Positions 11,280 to 23,554 of a DNA stretch of 64,000 nucleotides are shown one piece after another. Source of the DNA: Armillaria gallica (lineage: Eukaryota > Basidiomycota > Agaricomycetes > Agaricales > Physalacriaceae). The notes below the pieces were generated by a model. It made no database searches. It saw nothing but the letters and a program-made list of their open reading frames with translations, and was not told the origin of the DNA. Both the position numbers and the translations under genes were made by a program. The stretch spans positions 1,922,001 through 1,986,000 of the forward strand of contig JBANDB010000008.1 of NCBI GenBank assembly GCA_037576215.1, in the 5' to 3' direction. Within the stretch, counting starts at the first letter, position 1, and each line of letters starts with the position of its first letter.

Positions 11280-13952
11280 TCACCTTCGCCTTCCCGTTCT
11301 TCCTTCGCACCTTGGACGGCGGTTCTTCGTCATCTGCCGAGCTTTCTGTTTGTTCTGATTCATGGAAAATATAGGTTTGGTCATCGTCTCGATCGCCGTC
11401 GTCGGTGGTCTCTCGATAGACGGGCGCTCGTGCTGGACGAGTGATGATAATAGGGTCATCGGAGAACAGCGACTGCGTATCACCACTGTATGCTTCCTTC
11501 GCAGCAGCTTCAAAGGGGGCCGCCAGACCGCCAGGCGGCCGCTCTGTGCCATAGACCTGGTTAAACTGCTCGTGCTGGGAAAACCCTTGAGATTTTCCAC
11601 TTTGTCGTAATGGTCGACCAGGACCTCGTGAATAGAAAGGAGCACTTTGACGACAGACTTGTATTCCGTAGGAAGGGCTTTCACTGCATCATCCTTGAAT
11701 TGTTCAAGTACAAAGAAATGACGCCGCTCGGCACTACCTTCAAGACGGTGTGGAAAGAAGGCATTGAACAATCTGCGTTGCTCGACGCGCAGAGCGAGTT
11801 GAGCCTTGGGATATTTTGCGGGAACTGTGGAGAACAGTGCATAGATCCCGATCCAGAAGAGAGATTCGACATCGTGGAGGTAATTGTGTAAAAAGGGCGT
11901 TGAAGCATGATTACGCAGTGAACTTCTATTAAGGAAAAGATAGGCGGCATCTTGAACTTCGACAGCCATATAGATAGGTGTTCCCTATTAAAGGTTTAGG
12001 ATGAAAGTGGAGGAACATAGCCACTAGTCTACACGTACCATTTTAAGGTCATCCACCGGGCTCTGAGATAAAAACTTCTTCGCGTATTCAAGATCAGATA
12101 TTTTGCCCATTCCATTACAGAGAATGATATTTCCCACAGAGATGTCACGATGAACGTAGTGTCCCATGTAGAGGTGATGAAGACCTACAGGGTGGCTTTA
12201 GCAACGTTGTAAAAGATCATCCAACTCTGTTACCTTCCAAAGCATCGCTGAGCGCGTTGAACAGAACACGGGGCTGCCGAATGTCGCTGAGGGGCGTCCC
12301 AACATCTGCAAACACGACTCGAACATGCTTCCTGCTGTTGTACAGACGCGGCGGCTGAAGTTTATTATCAGTATCGGGATTGGCAAGGCTGGCCCCTGTG
12401 GGTGTAGAGACAATGGATCCAGGCATAGTTCGGGGAACTTTGGCGGTTTCGGGCGTATAGAGCCAGATCACCGATGATCTCCAAACGCTCCTGCACGAAA
12501 CACCGGCATATCGTCGTTGCAATTGAGACGTCTGTACCACCTCGCATTCCAGAATCTCCATGAAATACTTTTTTCGATACTCTTTGCCGATCTCTGGATG
12601 ATTCTCCTCGGTACTACGGAAATTTTCTTGTTGGATTTCGAGTTCCGTTTTCGCATTAGAAGGTACCCAGACATCTTTGAGCGCACGTTGCGGGTGGTTT
12701 CGGGTCATTGATCCGGCAAACCGTCCACACTCGGGTTGCACGAGACGGGACGCAACTTGCACGGAAGAGCTGAGGCATTTCACAGTTCGATATGTGTCGC
12801 CACCTATGTGGTAGTCATACTGAATGATATGTTCGGAGGGATTTGCAGCGAGGGGATAGGCGACACGCGTGACAGACATATCGTAGCCAAGCTCTTCTGC
12901 AGTAGCGAAGGATAGGGAAAGTACATGACAGATCAAATGGTGTAGTCCTAAAACCCATCAGCCACAGATCTACGACGAGGCACTGACAAGAACCTTAATG
13001 AAGTTGAATGACTCGGATGCAAGAATGATCGCTCGCGAGAGAACCAGAATCGAGCCGTCGTATTCTCAATAGTCATTCCAAACATGAAACGACGGGTAGG
13101 ATCGGCGTACATAGCATGAGATGCGTTCCCGACTAATTTTGTGAAATTCTATCCGACGAATTAGGGGAAGCACACGGATAGTAAAAGTAGGGTACCGTAC
13201 GCTATTTCGGGCCATCGGTTTATCGCCTCGCTCGTATTCTTCTAGGGATGGTCGATCGCAAGCCATTTTGTGCTACCATTCAGTTAGCATGTGCTGAATG
13301 GGTCAAAGTAAAGCGAACTCGGGGCGTTTAACTTGATCGAGGCTGGAGGCTTGATGGGCGTAGTAGACGTCGCGTTTTCAACGTAGTCTGGACGTCTGGA
13401 TTGAAGCAATCTGTAGTGGCCATCGGACTTGAAGCCACCGTTTCGTCCTTCTGAAATGGCCACTTCGTGAGGTTTGCATTCCATGACTATTGTAGGTTTT
13501 GGACCTTCAGAGAGCACTTCCTGAGCGGCCTTGACGATGGCTGCAGCGATAGTCGCCATGTGCTTGAAAGTTTCGTCTTCCCCGCTTCCGTTGTCCTTGG
13601 GATCGTTGAGAAAGTCTGCCCATCGCAGTCTCTTTTCATCATCAAGTTTCTTCAGTACGTCATTGTCCTCGAGAGCCTTGGTGATTGCGTCAACGTGGTC
13701 GCTGTAGACTGAAGCAGGAAGAATATAGCTCTCGTAGTACTTGAGAGACACTTGTGGAAAGTCTTTGATATCTTTGGCTGCGTCGGGTCTATAATCCTCC
13801 ATGGTGCCACCTGTGTGCGTGGCAACGGTGTCAAGACTGTTTCGTGCGAAAGGTCGTTGGTAATTCCGCGTGCAGTGTTCGTCAGTGACCAGACCTTTGT
13901 GGAGTGAGTGCCCATAAGGGCAAGGATGAGCGATAGAGGTTAGACTAGTCAC
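11280..13952 (-). pseudogene. FunK1-family protein kinase, copy A (damaged)
   Basis: Fungal-specific FunK1 kinase, paralogous to copy B at 14565-17424. Exons read downward from 13952: an N-terminal KDFPQVSLKYYESYILP region, ECKPHEVAISEGRNGGFKSD, LSVTRVAYPLAANPSE, ALKDVWVPSNAKTELEIQ, the catalytic VHRDISVGNIILCNGMGKIS-DLE and FLHNYLHDVESLFWIG. DLE replaces DFG, as is usual in this family. Compared with copy B there are several breaks. A frame change lies before the TMEDYRPD start. A segment of about 22 residues (near 12465-12530) is read in a shifted frame and then restored by compensating indels. A 1-nt deletion near 11585 changes the whole C-terminal tail. The catalytic motifs survive, so a shortened kinase starting at about 13803 is possible. 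Confidence 0.75.
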
Positions 13953-14564
13953 TTGCTAAGGCGACACGCGTAATTTTAAGCAAGTTTAGAGTTCAAGTTC
14001 AATTTGCTGAATTTGCACTACCAAACACGTGATCGAGTCTCTAGGTCCATTTGTCCTATTTCAATTTGTCCTAGATCTCATCTCATCTCATCATTGCACG
14101 GCACGGTACCTTCAGGCAGCTTCAGGCACACCGGACGCAAGGATACAGGGAACAGCACTACGAAACCCATCACCTCACTAACCCTCTACTTATTCCCCAA
14201 GCCGAGCTCACGACCGAACCACCCAGACAGAGTAACCCGCGGTTGTAGAACTTGAGGACCTATAGATCAATCCTAGATTGTCCTCTATAGATACGCATTT
14301 CGCGGGTTATAAAATTAATTAAGAATAAAGCCGGACTTTTTGCTAGAATAATTGTCCTCATATGATAGTAGCCTGGTGCACCGGCGTTGTAGTCCGTAGA
14401 TATTCCCACTGATCTTGAGTCTTCCGAGCAGAGACGATGTCATTGATTATAGTGGTATCAAAACCAAACATACAAGTAGAACGAAAACGCCAGGAATTTA
14501 TTCACAAATCCATTGATCTAATGAGTATCCGATGCGTAATGATGACAGATAAACACCTATACAT
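13953..14564. other. Spacer between FunK1 copies A and B
   Basis: No gene seen. The 3' flanks of copies A and B share a block (aggaattcattcacaaatcc at 11131 and its near-match at 14490), so the duplication unit includes downstream DNA. A GATGA-rich stretch lies near 14076. Confidence 0.5.
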
Positions 14565-17424
14565 CTACAACGCTCTTTTTCTTTTCCCCGCGCTGCGAGC
14601 GCCTTCTACAGATTCCTGCTTGACGGAGGCATGATGGCTGCTGCCAGCGGCTTTCTCCTTCGTCTTCCCATTCTTCCTTCGTACCTTGTAAGGTGGTTCT
14701 TCGTCATCTTCCAAGCCTTCTGCTTCTTGCAAATCATCGAAAATATAGGTTTGGTCATCGTCTCGATCGCCGTCGTCACTGGTCTCTCTATAGGTGAGTG
14801 CTCGTCGTGGTCGCTTGATGTTGATTGCTTCATGGGGCAACAGCGGCTGGGTCTCGCCGTTGTATGCTGCCTTCATAGTAGCTTCAAAGGCTAGGAACAG
14901 GTTACTGTTACCCTGGTCTGTAGTATAAACATTGGCAAAATGTTCGTGCTGAGGAAAGTGGGGAAAGTTTTCCACTTGGTCGTAATGGTAAACCAGGATG
15001 GAGCGAAGATGAAGGAGCCGTTGCACAGCATGCTTGTACTCAGTAGGAAGCACTTCCTTTGAGGTTAGGAACTTTCCCCGTGCGAAGAAACGGCGCCGCT
15101 CGCGACTACCTTCAAGATGGTGAGGAAAGAAGGCATTGAACAAGTCGCGTTGCTTGTTACGCTGATCGAGCCGATCCTCGAGACATGTTGCCGGAACTGT
15201 TGAGAACAACGCATGAAATCCAATCCAGAAGAGGGATTCGATGTCATGTAAATAGTTGTGTAAGAAGGGTGGTTCATCATCTTCTGCAGCAGGTTCACCT
15301 TCATCACCTTCGTGTTCTGCAGAAGCATGATCGAAGTCGAGCAATGGCGCGGGTGCATCCCGAATAAATAAGTACTCCGTGGCCTGAACTTCAACGGCCA
15401 TGTAAATGGGTGTCCCCTGTGGCAAGTTTGCAAATAAATTCAGAGAAGATGGCCTCAAATGTCTAGACGTACTGTTTTCGGGTCATTCACCGGACCATGA
15501 GATAAAAACTTCTTCGCGTATTCAAGGTCGGATATCTTGCCCACTCCATTACAGAGAATGATATTGCCCGCAGAGATGTCACGATGAACGTAATGTCCCA
15601 TGTAGAGGTGATGAAGACCTACAAGGTGGTGTTAGCAACTTCGTGAAGGATCATCCTAACTCTGTTACCTTCCAAAGCATCGCTGAGCGCATTGAACAAG
15701 ACACGGGGATGCCGAATGTCACTGAGGGGCGTCCCAACGTCTGCAAACACGACTCGAACGTGCTTCCTGCCCTTGTACAGACACGGCGGCTTCGGTTTAT
15801 TATCTGCATCGGGATTGGCAAGGCTGGCCCCTGTGGGTGTAGAGATAGTGGATCCAGGCATAGTTCGGGAAACATTGGCTATCTCAGGCGTATAAAGAGC
15901 TAGATCTCCAATGATCTCCAAACGCTCCCGCACGAACACCGGCATGTCGTCGTCGCGATTTTGAGAGGTACGCACCACCTCACACTCCAGAATCTCCATG
16001 AAATACTTTTTTCGGTACTCCTGGTCGATCTCTGGATGGTGCTTCTCAATACTGCAAAATATCTCTCGCTGAATTTCGAGTTCCGTTTTCGCGTCAGAGG
16101 GTACCCAGACATCTTTGAGTGCACATTTCGGGTGTTTCTCGTCGTTGATCTTACAAACCATCCACACCCGGGTCGCACGAGACAGAAGACCACTGGCCCG
16201 GAATGAGCTGAGGCATTGCATAGTTCGGTACGTGCTGCCGCCTATGTGGTAGTCATATTGGATGGTATGTTCGGAGGAATTTGCAGCGAGGGGATAGGCG
16301 ACACGGGTGACAGACAGATCGTAGCCAAGCTCTTCTGCCGTCGCGAAGGATAGAGAAAGCACATAACGGATCAAATGGGTGTAGTCCTAGGAATTTCATC
16401 AGCTACAGATCTATGAAGAGGCATTGGCACTAACCTGTATGAAGTCGAAGGACTGAGATACAAGGACAAGCGCTCGCGAGAAGAACCAGAATCGAGCCGT
16501 CGTATTCTCGATTGTCGTTCCAAACATGAATCGACGAGTAGGGTCAGCGTACATGGCCTGAGATGCGTTCCCGATCAATTTTCCGAAATCCTATCTGACA
16601 GGTTAGGCGGAGCACACAGACAGTAAAAGTAGGGAAACGTACGTCATTCTGGTCCCATGGCGTATCACTTTTTTTGTATTCTTCTAGGGCCGGTCGATCG
16701 CAAGCCAGTTTGCGCTACCATTCACTTAGCATGGGTTGAATCAGTATAGGTGAAGCGTACTCACGCCGTTCTTCTTGATCAAGTCTGGAGGCTCAATGAG
16801 CGTAGTAGACATCGCATTTTCGACATAATCGGGACGTCTGGATTTAAGCAATCTGTAGTGACCATCGGACCTGAAGCCACCGTTTCGTCCTTCGGAAAGG
16901 GTCGGTTCGTTAGGTTTGCATTCCATGATCGTTGTAGGTTCTGGACCGTCACGAAGCACCGTTCGCGCCGCCTCGACGATTTTCGCAGCGATAGTCGCCA
17001 TGTGCTTGAAAGTTTCGTCTTCCGATTGCTCACTGTTCTTGGGATCATTAGGAAAGGCCTCCCATCGTAGTTCCTCCTCATCATCAACCAGTACCCCGTC
17101 CTCCACGAGAGCATCGGTGATTTCCTTCAAACTGCCGCTGTAGATTGAAGGAGGAAGAATATAGTTCTCGTAGTACGAGAGAGAGACTTGTGGAACGTCT
17201 TTGATATCTTTAACTACGTCGGCTCTATGCTCGGCCATCGTGCCACTCGCATGCGATAGATTTTCGGTTCGGTGGTATTTTTTAGGCGTTTCTTGCACGC
17301 TCTCCAGATGCTTGTTGGTGATTCCGCGTGCTGTGTCCGTCGGTTGTCTGGTATCCGCAGTATCAGACTTGACACCTGCAGGAGGCGACGGTGTGCGAGG
17401 GGGCTCAGAAGCGTGGCTGTCCAT
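14565..17424 (-). CDS. FunK1-family protein kinase, copy B (intact)
   Basis: Complete member of the fungal-specific FunK1 family (protein kinase-like fold, likely Ser/Thr). From MDSHASEPPRTPSPP at 17424 it has a Pro/Ser-rich start, then VPQVSLSYYENYILP and ECKPNEPTLSEGRNGGFRSD. A middle exon begins near SQAMYADPTRRFMFG and is followed by LSVTRVAYPLAANSSE, ALKDVWVPSDAKTELEIQ and DDDMPVFVRERL. The catalytic loop is VHRDISAGNIIL with GKISDLEYAK in place of DFG, and TPIYMAVEVQ and FLHNYLHDIESLFWIGF follow. The tail is acidic, then Lys/Arg-rich (nuclear-type basic cluster at the end, SAGKRKRAL). Six or more short introns are present. Substrates are unknown for the family. It is the only undamaged one of three tandem copies. 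Confidence 0.85.
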
Positions 17425-18264
17425 AGCAGAAGATGAGTGATAGAGAGACAGAGAAATGTCCGATACGTACAGTCTTTATAGCTGCGGCCAGAATACTCAA
17501 ATTCAACGTTGCGGTCTTTGTTCTCCACGGGAGAAGATGTTAGGTTTGCACTGACACGTGATCGAGACTATTGCGGCAGTTTTTATTAAAATTGTCCAAT
17601 CTCGGCCTTGGCTTATTCGACAATGTGATCTCTATTGTTCTGGAATCTGAACAATGTATTTCACTTTATCTTTGTTAAAACACGCCCTTCTTAGTCCGCA
17701 CAAACGGCACAGAGGAAACGGGATTTTTTCATCGGGTTTAAAGTTGAGTCCTCTTTGTAAGGCCTAGGGCGCCGCTAAGATGGTGTACTTACAACGAGCA
17801 AAAGTCGACGTCAGTAAGTCAAAAAACTTGCAACCTCCGACCCCACCAATAGTTGCCTGAATTGCCAAAGTCAGGCTACACGGTTGCCAGCCTTGCCAAT
17901 GGATTTCAAATGATCTTGATCTTGACCTGCGGCGTCTTTATTATCCACTCTTGGTGTTTTCCTTGTATCTTCACTGCCCTGAGTTAGTCACCTACGAGGT
18001 GGCCTTGCACTGGCTACAAAGGAAGATTCCTGGTCAAATACGACAGCAGTTCTTCGGTGTTAATCCCCTTGGTATATAGCGGTGAGGATCAGTAATAGTT
18101 CGATGTTACAAATTCAGTCGCTTACCATCAAAGGTCGGAGAGGACTATACTTATATCTCGACGTCCCCCAAGAACCTCTTTCTTTTTCCTGCGCTGTGGG
18201 TTCTTTCCACGGACGGATCTCTCTGCTGTAACGTATCTACCGCGATTGCTGACCTTTGTCTGCA
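17425..18264. other. Spacer between FunK1 copies B and C
   Basis: No coding frame that I recognise. It should contain the promoter of copy B near its left edge. Confidence 0.5.
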
Positions 18265-19700
18265 TCATATTCTGACTCCGTCTACCTTGTTACGCGGTTC
18301 TTCGTCATCTACTTGGCCTGAACATTCTGAAACATTGTTCACACAAGTTGGATCGCCAGCTCGATCATCGTTATCGTTATTCTCCACTCTCATGGGCAGT
18401 GCCCGCCGTGGTGCAGGAAGGTCTTCGTCGGATAACAATTTCGTATCGCCACTGTATGCTTCCTCCGCCACTGCCTAAAAAACAAGGAATAAATCGAGAT
18501 TCGAGATCACTATCTTCCGTGGAATGAACTGAGTTGAAATTCTCGTGCTAAGTCAAATTCGGTTGTCTGTATGCCCTTGGTAGCGCTAGCTCCCCCAAAG
18601 TGGGCTGGTATTCCACGAGCACAACCTCCTTGAAATTCGCAAAGACAGGTAGACGACAGCGATCAGTTCCACCGTCAAGACAATGGGGGCTGGGAAAATG
18701 TAGTTGGATAACAGCCGTCGAGCTCCACATTGAATGAGTTGTGCCTGAGTGTACTTTGCCAGTACCGTTGAGGACAGTCCTGAGTCCATGTAATCCGATC
18801 CAGAAAATTGACTTGACATTGTGTAGGTGATTGTGTGAAAAGATCGAGTCCACTAAGGCTTGAGGAGGACCCCCGTTCGCTTCTTGTGAATTTAATCCCC
18901 AAACGCAGACATTCCACACCTACGCCTACTACATAATGCTTCACTTCACTGATAGCCTTTGCGTTAGTATAGCGGCCCGTTCCGTGAACACAGCGGCATT
19001 TTTGTGTGTGGGATTCGACCGTTATCCGTCGTTCTGTACCTATCAGAGATCTGGTAATCATTCTTTACCCAGGGTGCACGCACGAACTCCGGCATGTCGT
19101 CGTCGCGAGCTTGAGAGGTCCGCACCACCTTATACTCCACGAAATGCTCTCGATACTCTTCGTCGATGTCTGGGTAGTTCTCCTCGATACTATGAAATAT
19201 CGCTTGTTGGATTTCGAGTTCCATTTTTACGTTGGAAAATGTCCAAACGTCTTTGAGCGAAGGTTCCCGGTACTTAGGGTCATCGAGAACCAGCCAAACT
19301 CTGGTCGCATGAGATAGCAGGCCACCTGCGGTCCAATATGTGTTCTCACCTACACGGTATTCATAATGAGTGGAGTACACTGAAGGATCTTCGTCGCAGG
19401 GGGTAGGCTACGCGCCGGGTAACAGACAGAACAGACCCCAGATCTTCAATCGCGAAAGATAGGGAGAGCACATAATGGATCAGTTGGGTGTAGTCCTGTA
19501 TACTATCAGTTATAAGGGCTTAGACGACGAAGCATGTAAATGTACTTCGATGAAGTTGACCGATTCAGAGGTGAGGATAATGGCGCGCGAGAAGAACTAG
19601 AACGAGTGTTCGTGTTCTCATTCGTAGTCCCAAAACGAAGCGGCGAGTAAAATCAGAGCACATGGCTTGAGACGCAATTGCCAACCAATTTTGCGATTAG
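18265..19700 (-). pseudogene. FunK1 kinase relic, copy C
   Basis: Pieces of a third FunK1 gene lie in the same order and strand as in copies A and B. They include SQAMCSDFTRRFVLG (about 19650), LIHYVLSLSFAIEDLG (about 19460), SLKDVWTFSNVKMELEIQ, RTSQARDDDMPEFVRAPW (about 19090), IFSHNHLHNVKSIFWIGLHG (about 18800) and a tail with EEAYSGDTKLLSDEDLPAPRRALP (18400-18470). The part that should lie between EFVRAPW and HNHLHN is absent, and with it the HRD catalytic loop and DLE motif. Frames are interrupted. It is a clear pseudogene and the oldest-looking member of the array. Confidence 0.8.
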
Positions 19701-20406
19701 ATAAACACATAAAATAAAGATAAAACCACAATTCATCGTTTGATCAGCACATCTGTCCAAAAAAGAGCATCAACTTCCACAAGTTCAGAGAAAACAGTCG
19801 ATGTGCGCACCGACAAATCGAAGAGCCATTGTCCGGACTTGGACCTTACTACACAATCACTTATTTAAAGTTATTGTAAGGATCGTTGTCTCGATCCATT
19901 GGCCTCCGTAAGGCGTTTATCCGGATACCACCCTGACGTAGCGCCTCGACAGTCGACACAAGGAAGATTGTTATTCTTACTTGTAACTTATTAAACGGGT
20001 AACCTTCCGAGCATGGACTCTTGTTGTGATGCGACGTGAAGACGGCTGGCTGAAAGACTCCCTTGAGATCTGCTCGTCGACAATTAATAGACCCGTCGCG
20101 ACTCGAAAGTAGTGACAGTCCGAGAATTTTCGGAGCGTGTCTTCATGAAACCGTACCTTAAGTGACGATTGCCTAGCGGATTTAATAACAATCATACCTC
20201 TCCCTGGATCCTATATTTCCCCGTTGCATGCTTGACTTAGCATGTTATCAACAGATGACGCCGGCTGGTGCAGAAACCACAATAGCCAAGTAAATGAGAA
20301 GTGTGTCATTGTAAAGCGACCTAGAAAGCAGAAAGAAAAAAAAAAAAAGGCAGGATAGAGTGGGGTGTCGTATACTGGGTGAGAAGGCAAGGGACGTCAA
20401 GCAGTC
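19701..20406. other. Intergenic, no recognised gene
   Basis: No supported coding sequence. A short A-rich run lies at about 20338-20348. The boundary between the decaying kinase array and the conserved housekeeping block falls here. Confidence 0.5.
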
Positions 20407-21423
20407 CTAGGAACCCAGCGAATCTAATGGCAGCTGAACAAACTTCCTCCCCACCCGCTCAACTTTATGGAAAAACCGTGGCTCAAGATAACCACTCTCG
20501 TTTCCAGGAGTCAGCACTACATCATTCTTCGATAGATAAAACTTGATTCCCGCCTCCAGAGCTTTCGCGATGTCAATGTAGATGAGTATTCTTGAAGAAT
20601 CCCTTATGCCTGGTATGATGTGAGTTTTGCCAGTCTCTTGTTCGGAAATGTCCCCACCGCTGACAACGCCGTCCGTATCGAAACCTTGGGCGAGGTGGAT
20701 GTGGGTGCGCGTCATGCGTGAGATACCATGGACGGCTGTGCATCTGGCTTAATAGAAAGGAAGGCAACGCGGCGTCTAGGACGCACCGATGGTTTTCCAG
20801 GCCTTCTCCGTCGTGCCATGTAGGGCCATAGGGATATTCGCGGCTGACAGTATAGGCTCCAAGTCAAGCTGTACTGTCTTTTCATTTGAATAAAGTCAGG
20901 ACACATCCGTTGGCACAGGTGAGCACACACCGATATTGAGTGACCCTGTGTCGCGCAGATCCACCAATGCTCTACCGACAGCGAGCTCGGAGTCACTTTA
21001 TCCACCGTCGGGTCAAGCATAAGATGATATCTCCCCTTCGCATCCTCCTTGACGACCTGTTCCAAGGTCATAAAATCGACGCTTCTAAGCATTGGGTGTT
21101 TCAACTGGATGCGACATTCATTAGGCATATTTTGCATATTTTCCGGTGCTACATACAAGGTCATTGACGCGCACATACCCATCTGAACGCATAGGCATTC
21201 CTTCTTGCACGGCACCGTGTCGAAGGAGGTAGGACATCGTCTTGGATATTTGCACACGAGTTATATCGGGGCCATGTCCCTTTTCTTCACCCCGGTAGCC
21301 CTTCCGAGGGCGCCTTTTGGGTGTCGCAAAAAGGGTAGCGGTGGTGCTAAGTTGTCGATATAAAATATGGGCTGAACACGGTCCTTGTAGTCGCTGCATG
21401 AGCAGGGACCGCTTAGTCAGCAC
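20407..21423 (-). CDS. TPT1: tRNA 2'-phosphotransferase
   Basis: Removes the 2'-phosphate left at the tRNA splice junction, passing it to NAD+. From MLTKRSLLMQRLQ there is an N-terminal extension of about 50 residues, basic near KRRPRKGYRG. The KptA/Tpt1 core follows: ISKTMSYLLRHGA, MRSDGYVRVNDL, intron 21156 to about 21104, LKHPMLRSVDFMTLEQVV and WWICATQGHSIS. Two further introns precede IPMALHGTTEKAW and HGISRMTRTHIHLAQG. The end reads ILIYIDIAKALEAGIKFYLS, then NDVVLTPGNESGYLEP. The RH of LLRHG and the HIHLA block match the conserved catalytic Arg/His positions of the family. The gene is complete, in four exons. The first Met could also be the one seven codons in. Confidence 0.9.
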
Positions 21424-21559
21424 GGAAAGACCGCGAAATAGGTTGTGCCCCCGGCCCCGGGGTCCTCACGCTAAAAAGGCTGTTCACTCAATAATTACAG
21501 ATCTACAGAGAAACAATGCCAGTATTCCAGAAGGATGATATTACGAAAAAGCGCATAGT

Positions 21560-22374
21560 CTATATTACACGTTTCACCTCGAAGAATGACTGGCATCAAG
21601 GAATAAGTACAACTTGAAAGCGAAGAAATGAAGTAGCTCACCTTGAGGTAGTAAACCTGCCATGCTACAACTGAAAATAGGACAATAGCTTGTAGCACGG
21701 ACCACCATTTTACGCGAGAATTGGTAGATTCTGCGGTGTTTCTGTGTGTGCGTTCTCGTACAACAATGTATTCTTGTTCGTCTTTTACGGCGGCAAGCCC
21801 ACTGGCTAACAGACGAATTTCTCGTTCAATAGGTGCGACGACATCTGGGGCGAGTTCAGAAAGATGACAAGTTGGTCAAAGTTAACGAACCATCTTCTCC
21901 GACATAGATGACACCGTGAACGTTGAAGCTAGACACCAGGCATGTTGAGAAAATAAATGCCGATATGTCACAGAGTACACGCACCTGACAAGTTTGTCGG
22001 CAATAGCGCTCATTTGATTGGAGAAACAGTATTCGTGCCGTCCATCTCTTTCTGCAGTTATCGAAAGGGAGCCAGTAGATTGCTTGACTTGCTTTCCGAG
22101 GACGCCTCCACCAGGGCCCGTTAGCTGTGCAAATAAATGAATGAGAGACGACAGTAGACAACGTCAGTTGCCGCACCCAAAAGTCAATATCCAAGTGTCC
22201 TCCACCACCAACTTGGTAGGTCACCGTCATTTTGTCTTGTTTATGCAGGTCCTCGAAGAAACACTCTTTCTTGCCCGCGACGACATCAATCATATGGGCA
22301 TGAACAGCAGTTATAGAAAGAAACAGGGCCAGCCAGGCGGTGAGAAGGCATTGGGTATATGTTGGACGAGACAT
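21560..22374 (-). CDS. p24 (emp24/gp25L) family cargo receptor
   Basis: Type I membrane protein of ER-Golgi vesicles that helps sort secretory and GPI-anchored cargo. The start MSRPTYTQ at 22374 opens a signal peptide (LLTAWLALFLSITAVHAHM). The GOLD domain shows KKECFFEDLHKQDKMTVTYQ and GGGGHLDIDFWV. Coiled-coil-like VAPIEREIRLLASGLAAV follows, then the transmembrane segment SVLQAIVLFSVVAWQVYYLK. The last exon encodes FFEVKRVI, a tail with the diphenylalanine and dibasic signals read by COPII and COPI coats. Several short introns separate these parts. It is divergent from RanBP1, whose start lies 142 bp away. Confidence 0.88.
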
Positions 22375-22515
22375 GATGGATGGTAGAAGCAGGAAGTCGT
22401 GGCAACATATGGGTGGTATCAGGGGTCTTCCCATTTTGGGTGCTTCGCTCTTTTGGTCCTTTTGCTCGTGCATTCATCTTGTACTGCTCCATCCTCGTTA
22501 AATCGCATTTCTATC

Positions 22516-23388
22516 ATGGCAACCACTGAGCAGGACAGCGTCTTCACAAAGGCACGTATCCTCTTCGTCCTCTCAGATCAACAGAGATCTCCTTTATTTT
22601 CGCAATCCTGACTCCCTTCGGTTTCTCCAGGAAGAAGAGGCCGATGTCCACTTCGAGCCCGTTATCAAGCTCACCGAGCAGGTCAACACGAAAACCATGG
22701 AGGAGGACGAGGATGTGCTCTTCAAGATGTGAGTCAAGTTAATGCCACTCTGTTCTACAGCCCCGCTTAACAGCGTCGGTCGGTTGCTTCCCAGGCGTGC
22801 AAAGCTCTTTAGGTTCGATATCACGTCGTCAGAGTGGAAGGAAAGGGGCACTGGCGATGTCCGTTTACTGGCCCACAAGGAGACCAAGAAAGTCAGACTC
22901 GTGATGAGACGTGATAAGACGCTCAAGGTCTGCGCCAACCACGCCAGTCAGTCAATCCACCCACTCATCGATAAACCTCGCCCTAACGCGTACTTTCTCA
23001 GTCACAACCGATATGCGTCTCCAGCCAAACATCGGATCCGACCGATCTTGGGTCTGGAAGGTTGCTGCAGATTATGCAGAGAGCCCTCCGACCGCTGAGA
23101 CGCTCGCTATCCGATTTGCTAACTCTGAGAGTACGTTTAATCGCCGGTATCTTTTTCTTGTCCGTCTCATTACTGCCTATAGACGCCAGTCAGTTTAAGG
23201 AAAAGTTCGAAGAGGCGCAGAAGGCAAACGCTTCCCTATCTGCCGGTGCTGAAGCTGAGCCTGCCAAAACTGAAGAGCTCGCAAAAGTAGAAGAAAAGGT
23301 AGAAGAAACAGCGGAAGAAAAGAAGGCAGAGGCAGAGACTGAGAAAGTAGAGGATGAGAAGAAGGACGATGAGAAGAAGGAGGAATGA
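22516..23388 (+). CDS. Ran-binding protein 1 (RanBP1/Yrb1)
   Basis: Cytosolic co-factor that binds Ran-GTP and aids its hydrolysis by RanGAP during nuclear transport. The start [12 protein letters not shown] is at 22516. The Ran-binding domain is split by four introns: [66 protein letters not shown], then [18 protein letters not shown] and [19 protein letters not shown]. The RGTGD and WVW strings are the most conserved RanBD residues. The tail (from about 23220) is a Glu/Lys-rich low-complexity stretch ending KKDDEKKEE, as in other RanBP1 proteins. No defects were seen. Confidence 0.9.
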
Positions 23389-23554
23389 TCTGTGAATGTG
23401 CAATGTTGACGAAATGTATATCCCGTACGAACCTGTGATTTCTACTAGTATGATCCATTAACGTTGTGTTCTGGCAAGGGTCGTGCTAAGCATATCATTA
23501 AATATTACACTAATGTCTACAATCCATGTACATGTACGCGATTACGACGACCCG

